A stretch of 48,154 bases of DNA from Clostridia bacterium. GTDB taxonomy: Bacteria; Bacillota; Clostridia; Oscillospirales; CAG-272. Numbering within the stretch: the first letter of the stretch is position 1; the number at the start of each line of letters is the position of its first letter. The stretch spans positions 1-48,154 of the forward strand of contig JAFTTS010000051.1 of the NCBI GenBank assembly GCA_017466685.1, written 5' to 3'. The notes under the pieces are model-generated. The model had not been told where the DNA came from. It was given only the letters and a program-made list of their open reading frames with translations, and made no database searches. The translations under genes were made by a program, and so were the position numbers. Of the stretch, positions 42,934 through 48,154 are shown piece after piece.

Positions 42934-45882
42934 TTATTCAGCCTTTGTAACCGTGAGGTTTTCAAAATCAATGTCGTAAGCTGTGTTTGAAACGATACTC
43001 AAGGTGTCAAAGTCACTTTCCGCAGTGAACGTGAACATAACCTCGCTCCACTCATCCGTGATCGCAACGCTTGCATAAACCTTATCGCCTGCCTTAACAC
43101 CAAGTATCGCCGTGTTGTCATCCCCCGAAACGAGCGAGAGATAAAGGTCGGGACGGTACTTTTTCAGAGTGTAGTCAACAAGAGCCGTGCTTCTTGCGGC
43201 AATACGGAATCTGCCGCTTACCGTGTATGTGCCTGCACTGTGCTCGGTGTTTATATAAGTGAGTACGGTGTTATCCTGCGTTTCGTTAACGGTACGGTTA
43301 TATTCGCTCTTTCCAATGTGTGAGAGCTTGATTCCCGTATCGGAGTTAAATGAAACAGTCTCCCATTCGCCGTCCGAAATAAGCTGTGTGCCATCCGAAG
43401 AAACAAGCGAAAGTCCGTCAATATCAAGCGTGGTCGCAAAGTCTGCGTTTCCGATTATTTTGAATATGACCTTAAGTCCTGTCTGATCGTTTACGGGTGT
43501 GAACGTCATCGTGTACTTTTTCCAGGTCTCGCCGACAAGTGCCGCATCGAGAGTATTGTCAAAATCGCCGTCGAGCGTGTCGGTCACAAGGTCACTCGTA
43601 ATAAGACGGTCTGTGGTCGTCGCACTGTAGAAAATCTGAACAGCGGTAGTATCGGCAGCTCTGTCCTCGATGATACCGCCCTCTCTCATGTATACAGTCG
43701 CAGTATAGGTTTCTCCTGCGGTGAGGTTTACGCCGTCATTCCTGTACTGAACAAGATCGAGAGTTGAAACACGGTCGTATACATGAATATATTCGCTCGT
43801 CGGCGCACCGCTCGAGGTCTCATCAACAGCCGCTGCAGGCAAACCGTTCGCATTCCAGTCGGACGAGTATATATATGTATTGATAAGTTCAATTTCGGTG
43901 AAGTCTATATCGGAGGTGTAAGTGAGCGTAACATCGCTCATCGTGAAAGCGTCTGTGATGTTGACGGGAAGCTCGATATCCTCCCATGTGCTTGACGTTA
44001 AAGTATAAGAAGCGGAAGAATTTTCGACATTCACCGTAACCACAGTCCCTGCCGCACCGCGGATTTTTGCCTTGACATTATATCCGCCTGCCGCATACTC
44101 GGTGGTGTCACTGCCGACATATGTGATAGCCGTGATATCGGTGCCCGACGTTGTGTAATACGGGAAAATCTCGGAAACATTGGCAGCATATTTATAGGAA
44201 TCGATCGTTCTCGAGCCCCAGTATTTTGTGTCCATACCCTTTGAATATGCTTCGCCGCTCGTTTCATTGACAAGCGAGAAATCCTTCACCTGAACCGGGA
44301 TCGTGAAGCCGCTTCGGATATTATAGAAGAAAACAACCGCGCCGTAATTCGTGAGCGTCTGTGCTTCGTTAAGGGTGAACTTGATCTCGAATGTGTGCCA
44401 TTCATCGTCAAGCGAAAGAGCGGTTGCATAGCCTGTGGTTTCAGTTGACGGTGCGGTCTTGCCATCCTTTAAAAAAGAGGTAGTTGTGATAAGCGTGTCG
44501 GGATTATCGGTTCTGAGAAGTCTTGTGTTGTGTGAGCCCGAATTGAGCGCAACAACAACACCGCCGTCAACAACACATCCGCGTGTACCGATCTCGCCGA
44601 CATAGCTTGCATAATCGTTCCGCGCATAGGCATCGGGATCGAAACGCATAGTCACAGAAAGCGTGTAATCACCTGCCGCAAGGGTGCTTCCTGCCTTATA
44701 ATGGAACTGATACTTCGGGGCATCCGTCGATGACGACTCAAACTGAACTGCGCTTTCATCGGTGTTTCGATGATTTAAAGAAGCACCGTTTGTTCCCGCC
44801 CAGTCATCATTAACGGGTGTGTAATATACGTTCACAAGCTTGATAGTCTTAATGTCGATTTCAGCATCAAACGCAAGTGTAACATCCTGCATGGTGAACG
44901 CAGGGACATTATCAAGCGTAAATTCGACGGTTTCCCATGTATCGGTTGCAAGTGAAGCAGACGCCGTTTTACCCTTGATGTCCGCCGTAAGATTTGTTCC
45001 GATTTCACCGCGTACAGTTGCCTTGACGGTATAACCGCCTGCCGCATACGCTTCGGTGTCACTGCCGATATACTTAATGGAAGTTACACCCGTACCGATC
45101 GTCGTGAAATGCGGAACGATCTCGGAAACAGTGGCAGCATAGCTGTAACCGCCGCTGCTTGTATTGAGCCTGTACCCCCAATATTTCGCATCCATTCCCT
45201 GTGAGTAAGCTTCCTCGGTTGTCTCATTAACAAGCGAGAGCGCCTTAACCTGGACGGGAATCGTGAAATCGCTTCTGATATTCATAAAGAATACGACCGC
45301 ACCGAAATGAGTAAGCGTTTGTTCTTCGTTGAGAGTGAAACCGATCTCAAAATTGTGCCACTCATCGTCAAGCGCGAGAGCGTAACCGTTTTCGGCTGTC
45401 ACGCCGTCCATTAAGAACGAGTTAACCTTTAGTGTGGTATTGTCTGCACTTGCCGTGAGAATATTATTTGCCGGAGAGGCGTGAGTACCTGCGTTGATAC
45501 CGACGACGATACCGTTATCAACAAGACAGCCTCTGGTGTTCGATGCTTTGGTGCCGTTGATATAATTTGCATAGTCCTTTTCGGCATACTCCTCGGGATC
45601 GAAACGCATCGTCACAGAAAGCGTGTAATCGCCTGCCGCGAGAGTGCTTCCTGCCTTATAGTGGAACTGGTACTTCGCGCCGTCAGCCTGCTCAAACTGC
45701 ATAAATTCCCCGTCGGCGTTCACAGCCGGAAGTGCTTCACCGTCTGCACCTGCCCACTCCGTGCTTACAGTATCATCAGTCACCGTGCCGGTCAGCACCG
45801 CGATACTGTCTGCAATTATCGGAGAAGCCGCAGCGATAAGTGTCAGGGCGAGAAAGAGAGCCAAAAATCTTCTTTTGCGCAT
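42934..45882 (-). CDS. Secreted repetitive beta-sandwich protein, putative carbohydrate binding
   Basis: 982 residues with a signal peptide (about 1-25, RKRR then a Leu/Ala core). Two long units of about 320 residues (roughly 40-360 and 360-690) are clear internal repeats, each starting with a Trp-Ala-Gly block, then KYQFHYKAGSTLAAGDYTLS, and ending in a shorter jelly-roll-like domain. A third region contains YTATVYMREGG and WKKYTMTFTP, reminiscent of CBM4/9-type modules. No catalytic motif, membrane anchor, LPXTG or SLH domain is seen. Operon with the secreted metallophosphatase. The family name is not known to me; carbohydrate binding is inference from fold-like patterns. Confidence 0.75.
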   Translation of the reverse strand: MRKRRFLALFLALTLIAAASPIIADSIAVLTGTVTDDTVSTEWAGADGEALPAVNADGEFMQFEQADGAKYQFHYKAGSTLAAGDYTLSVTMRFDPEEYAEKDYANYINGTKASNTRGCLVDNGIVVGINAGTHASPANNILTASADNTTLKVNSFLMDGVTAENGYALALDDEWHNFEIGFTLNEEQTLTHFGAVVFFMNIRSDFTIPVQVKALSLVNETTEEAYSQGMDAKYWGYRLNTSSGGYSYAATVSEIVPHFTTIGTGVTSIKYIGSDTEAYAAGGYTVKATVRGEIGTNLTADIKGKTASASLATDTWETVEFTLDNVPAFTMQDVTLAFDAEIDIKTIKLVNVYYTPVNDDWAGTNGASLNHRNTDESAVQFESSSTDAPKYQFHYKAGSTLAAGDYTLSVTMRFDPDAYARNDYASYVGEIGTRGCVVDGGVVVALNSGSHNTRLLRTDNPDTLITTTSFLKDGKTAPSTETTGYATALSLDDEWHTFEIKFTLNEAQTLTNYGAVVFFYNIRSGFTIPVQVKDFSLVNETSGEAYSKGMDTKYWGSRTIDSYKYAANVSEIFPYYTTSGTDITAITYVGSDTTEYAAGGYNVKAKIRGAAGTVVTVNVENSSASYTLTSSTWEDIELPVNITDAFTMSDVTLTYTSDIDFTEIELINTYIYSSDWNANGLPAAAVDETSSGAPTSEYIHVYDRVSTLDLVQYRNDGVNLTAGETYTATVYMREGGIIEDRAADTTAVQIFYSATTTDRLITSDLVTDTLDGDFDNTLDAALVGETWKKYTMTFTPVNDQTGLKVIFKIIGNADFATTLDIDGLSLVSSDGTQLISDGEWETVSFNSDTGIKLSHIGKSEYNRTVNETQDNTVLTYINTEHSAGTYTVSGRFRIAARSTALVDYTLKKYRPDLYLSLVSGDDNTAILGVKAGDKVYASVAITDEWSEVMFTFTAESDFDTLSIVSNTAYDIDFENLTVTKAE
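44633..44709 (+). repeat. Internal direct DNA repeat, copy 1
   Basis: About 77 bases, nearly identical to the block 960 bases (320 codons) further right; both encode the RFDP ... AGDYTLS ... KYQFHYK part of the repeated units. The low third-base divergence here compared with the rest of the units suggests recent duplication or gene conversion. Confidence 0.85.
45593..45669 (+). repeat. Internal direct DNA repeat, copy 2
   Basis: Partner of the block at 44633-44709, same orientation, offset of 960 bases, in frame within the same gene. Confidence 0.85.
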
Positions 45883-45945
45883 TGTTTTTTACCTTCCGTT
45901 TAATGATATATATTTTTCCGTAAATCACGGATATTTCATATGATA

Positions 45946-45974
45946 ATTATATCACGGCAAACCGATGAAAACAA
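45946..45974 (-). promoter_or_regulatory. Promoter of the two secreted-protein genes
   Basis: Minus strand TTGTTT (45969-45974), a 17-base spacer and TATAAT (45946-45951), about 60 bases before the start codon. Confidence 0.75.
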
Positions 45975-46021
45975 TACGAATCTTGCTATAAAAGCCGTTT
46001 GGAAGAATGTACCGGGGAATA

Positions 46022-46055
46022 TAAAAAATCCCTCCCACAGCATTGCCGCAGGAGG
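46022..46055 (-). terminator. Terminator downstream of the isomerase remnant
   Basis: CCTCC (46031-46035) pairs with GGAGG (46051-46055), with further inner pairing, and on the minus strand ATTTTTTAT follows. Confidence 0.75.
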
Positions 46056-46081
46056 TAAAAATCGTGTTATACGCTTTTGAA

Positions 46082-46355
46082 TCAATAATTATTAAGGATG
46101 AAGTTAAAGTTGTTGCGTGCGGTATCCTCGTTGCTTACGGGAGATCTGTCAAGCTCCTCGCAGAGAGGACCGTCGTAACCGTGCTCTGCAATGAATTCAA
46201 GCTCCTTGTCCGCATTTCCGAAAAGAGTTTCCTCCTGACCGTACTGCGGAATATGGAGAAACCGCAGCAGCTGCCGTCTCCATCTGTTCTCTTGTCCGAG
46301 TGCCCCACGGCCAGATCGCCGCTGTAATTCTTGATTTTACCGAATCGTTTGCCAT
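46082..46355 (-). pseudogene. Remnant of a sugar-phosphate isomerase/epimerase (TIM barrel) gene
   Basis: The minus strand keeps an AAAGGAG site, an ATG at 46355 and about 30 codons (MANDSVKSRITAAIWPWGTR then EQMETAA) that look like the start of a sugar-isomerase TIM barrel. In another frame it then reads FLHIPQYGQEETLFGN, then EFIAEHGYDGPLCEELDRS, and ends NNFNFILNNY-stop at 46082, a plausible C-terminus of the same family. The switch lies near 46255-46275 in a GCAGCAGCTGCC stretch. The total of 274 bases is not a multiple of three and stands for a protein normally near 280-300 residues. The middle has therefore been lost in a frameshifting deletion. A promoter and a terminator are retained. 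Confidence 0.85.
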
Positions 46356-46390
46356 AATCGTTTCTCCTTTAATAAAATCTGGTTAAGTTT

Positions 46391-46418
46391 ATTATATAAC
46401 ACGCCGATTTTTTTACAA
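46391..46418 (-). promoter_or_regulatory. Promoter of the isomerase remnant
   Basis: Minus strand TTGTAA (46413-46418), a 16-base spacer and TATAAT (46391-46396), about 36 bases before the remnant ATG. Confidence 0.65.
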
Positions 46419-46465
46419 GTACCTTTAGTAACTTCTTTTACCAATTTCTTTACATCAATTCGTTT

Positions 46466-46654
46466 TCAGCTTCCGACAAGAACAATATCGTTTTTTGTAA
46501 CGGTGTATTTTTTCTCGGCAACATAGATATTAAAAGTCCCCTCACGGCAAAAAATAATCTCAAGGTCACTGTGCCAATGGAGGGAAAAATTACCCATGTT
46601 CGCAATGCGGATATCGAACGCTTCGTCGTTTAAAAGTATCGGCTGAAAAAACAT
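46466..46654 (-). pseudogene. Truncated AraC-type regulator (N-terminal cupin arm only)
   Basis: 62 codons from ATG 46654, with AAGGAG 6 bases upstream. The sequence has HWHSDLEIIFCREGTFNI and KKYTVTKNDIVLVGS, the pattern of the sugar-sensing cupin half of AraC/XylS regulators. A TGA ends it where the family normally continues to a double helix-turn-helix; the DNA below shows no such domain in any frame before the isomerase remnant. I therefore read it as a relic; a functional stand-alone mini-cupin is less likely. A near-consensus promoter is intact. Confidence 0.75.
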
Positions 46655-46693
46655 ATTCTTCTCCTTAACTTTTCAAGGTGGAACCCTGTTTAT

Positions 46694-46722
46694 ATAATAC
46701 ACCAGTTCCGTTTTGTTGTCAA
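46694..46722 (-). promoter_or_regulatory. Promoter of the AraC relic
   Basis: Minus strand TTGACA (46717-46722), a 17-base spacer and TATTAT (46694-46699). It is divergent from the oxidoreductase promoter. Confidence 0.75.
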
Positions 46723-46763
46723 GTAAATGTGATTTTTTTGGAAAATATACATACGAATAGGGA

Positions 46764-46792
46764 TTGTTTTTGTGAAATAAATTTGATATAAT
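46764..46792 (+). promoter_or_regulatory. Promoter of the Gfo/Idh/MocA oxidoreductase gene
   Basis: TTGTTT (46764-46769), a 17-base spacer and TATAAT (46787-46792), about 40 bases before the ATG. Confidence 0.75.
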
Positions 46793-46832
46793 TGAAGTAC
46801 AGTAAAAATATCCATACAGGAGATATATTGCC

Positions 46833-47975
46833 ATGAACAAAATAAACGTCGGAATAATCGGCATGGGATACATCGGAGAAAGCCACATCGAAGCGCTCCG
46901 AAGAATCGGTATATGCAATATCGCAGCCATCGCCGACACCAATTATGACCTTGCAAAAAACAAGGCAGAGCTTTACGGAATCGAAAAGGTGTATAAAACA
47001 GTTGATGAAATCCTCGCAGATGAGAGCATCGACGTAATACACAACTGCACACCGAATTTCCTCCACCGTGAGATAAACGAGAAGATACTGCGTGCAGGTA
47101 AGCACCTTCTCTCCGAAAAGCCGCTGACAACAACATACGCAGAGGCACAAGAGCTCATCAATATAAAGAATGAGCACCCCGAGCTTGAAGCCTGTGTAAA
47201 CTTCAATTACCGTCTCAATCCGATGGTTCAGGAGATAAAGGCACGTATTGCACGCGGTGAGCTTGGTGACGTACGCATCATTACAGGACAGTATCAGCAG
47301 GACTGGCTGATGTACGACACCGATTACAGCTGGAGACTCGAGCCCGAGGTTTCGGGACCTTCCTGTGCCGTTGCCGATATCGGTTCACACTGGATGGATA
47401 TCGTACAGCACATCACGGGACACAAAATTGTTTCGGTATGCGGTGACCTTGTAACAGTAATACCGACAAGAAAGAAGCCAAAGAATCAGCAGGAAACCTT
47501 CAAGGACGCTGTCAGTGCCGACTATGAGGAAGTTAACGTAAAGAACGAGGAATACGCTGCTGTAATGTTCAAGACCGACAAGGGCGCAACGGGAGTTTTC
47601 CATGTTTCCGAGCTTGCACCGGGACACGGCTGTTACTTCGGCTTCGAGGTGAACGGTTCAAAAGAATCGTACTCATGGAACCAGGAGCAGAACGACAGAA
47701 TGTGGATCGGCAGACGCGGCGGAAACAACAGCCTCATCATCCGCGATCCGAACACGATCTCGCCCGAGGTAAAGCCGTACACTTCCCTTGCAATGGGACA
47801 CCCCGAGGGTTGGAACGACGCCTTCAAGGGCAACATATACGCATTCTATAAATATCTTGCAGACGGTAAGACCGGCGAGCGCATCTTCTCAACGCTTGAG
47901 GATGCGGCGTACATAGTAAAGCTCACCGAGGCAATCGTCGAGAGCAGCAAGAAAAAATGCTGGGTAAATCTTTAA
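46833..47975 (+). CDS. Gfo/Idh/MocA family sugar oxidoreductase
   Basis: NAD(P)-dependent dehydrogenase of a sugar, inositol or sugar acid. The Rossmann N-terminus is VGIIGMGYIGESHIEAL, the conserved EKP is in LLSEKPLTTTYAEA, and the C-terminal alpha/beta domain has ADIGSHWMDIVQHITG with a likely catalytic histidine. The 380 residues are typical. An AGGAG site precedes the ATG. It is followed 54 bases later by a xylose-isomerase-like TIM barrel gene, a common pairing in catabolic loci for unusual sugars. The exact substrate cannot be read from sequence. Confidence 0.92.
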   Translation: MNKINVGIIGMGYIGESHIEALRRIGICNIAAIADTNYDLAKNKAELYGIEKVYKTVDEILADESIDVIHNCTPNFLHREINEKILRAGKHLLSEKPLTTTYAEAQELINIKNEHPELEACVNFNYRLNPMVQEIKARIARGELGDVRIITGQYQQDWLMYDTDYSWRLEPEVSGPSCAVADIGSHWMDIVQHITGHKIVSVCGDLVTVIPTRKKPKNQQETFKDAVSADYEEVNVKNEEYAAVMFKTDKGATGVFHVSELAPGHGCYFGFEVNGSKESYSWNQEQNDRMWIGRRGGNNSLIIRDPNTISPEVKPYTSLAMGHPEGWNDAFKGNIYAFYKYLADGKTGERIFSTLEDAAYIVKLTEAIVESSKKKCWVNL

Positions 47976-48029
47976 TCCCCACTTAAATTGTCACAAAATA
48001 AATTTTATATATTAAAGGAGATAAATATT

Positions 48030-48154
48030 ATGTTCAAGTATTCAGTAGGTCCTTGGAATGTACACGAAGGTGCGGACACATACGGTCCCGCAACAAGAGA
48101 GACAATTTCTTTTGAAGATAAAATCAGACAGTTCAAGGAAATCGGCTTTGACGC
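48030..48154 (+). CDS. Xylose-isomerase-like TIM barrel protein, 5' part only
   Basis: Begins at ATG 48030 behind AAAGGAG and runs off the window after 41 complete codons. The visible start, MFKYSVGPWNVHEGADTYG, then ATRETISFEDKIRQFKEIGF, resembles the opening of class I xylose isomerases and related sugar isomerases (short hydrophobic start, then PFG/YGPATR and a helix ending EIGFD). It is part of the oxidoreductase operon. It is not the same gene as the decayed isomerase at 46082-46355, whose start differs. Confidence 0.8.
   Translation, partial: MFKYSVGPWNVHEGADTYGPATRETISFEDKIRQFKEIGFD

Noticed and set aside
46043..46327. 94-codon plus-strand ORF between the secreted operon and the AraC relic
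   Set aside because: It is antisense to the isomerase remnant, whose minus-strand translation gives recognisable family ends; the plus frame does not.

Overview
The window reads as a chromosomal segment of an uncultured low-to-mid GC Firmicute of class Clostridia, probably from the Oscillospiraceae/Ruminococcaceae side. This placement is inferred from the gene order (SRP RNA-dnaX-ybaB-recR; rnc-smc-ftsY), AGGAGG-type ribosome binding sites, TTGACA-17-TATAAT promoters and several families that are mainly clostridial (DUF6062, DUF1854 with paired ABC exporters, RqcH). No tRNA gene, CRISPR array, prophage or transposase was seen. I had no database access, so all names come from motifs and remembered family features.

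Layout. 1-515: an rRNA-type leader with two tandem perfect promoters firing leftward off the window edge. 516-3277 (+): prmC-ddl-murI. 3338-8665 (-): ABC exporter, DUF1854 protein, ABC exporter. 8867-9043 (-): rpsU. 9195-26815 (-): one 14-gene run, in transcription order dprA-topA-trmFO-rnc-radical SAM-smc-ftsY-rdgB-yhbY-nadD-yqeK-LCP-rsfS-leuS, mostly with 4-30 base gaps or 4-base overlaps. It joins DNA maintenance, chromosome organisation, RNA processing, protein targeting and translation genes. 26816-27632: an intergenic region built around a large imperfect inverted repeat. 27633-33639 (-): rqcH and a GNAT gene, rpmF, a DUF177 gene, recR, ybaB, dnaX. 33666-33972 (-): a large-type SRP RNA. 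34119-35027 (-): an OGG-type DNA glycosylase, divergent from 35147-37601 (+): DUF6062, mtnA, class II aldolase. 37705-39399 (-): PiT phosphate transporter and its DUF47 partner. 39571-45882 (-): two large secreted proteins, one a metallophosphatase and one a repetitive putative carbohydrate-binding protein. 46082-46654 (-): two decayed genes (a sugar-isomerase remnant and an AraC N-terminal relic) that keep promoters and a terminator. 46833-end (+): a Gfo/Idh/MocA oxidoreductase and the start of a xylose-isomerase-like TIM barrel gene.

How they may work together. The left two thirds is housekeeping. The accessory interest lies in the ABC-DUF1854-ABC set, the mtnA-aldolase pair (which fits a dihydroxyacetone-phosphate shunt for 5-deoxy- or methylthio-pentose by-products, although no kinase is present), the extracellular phosphatase beside phosphate uptake genes, the dyad-arranged repeat with a short third copy 7 kb away, and the partly decayed sugar-catabolism locus at the right edge.
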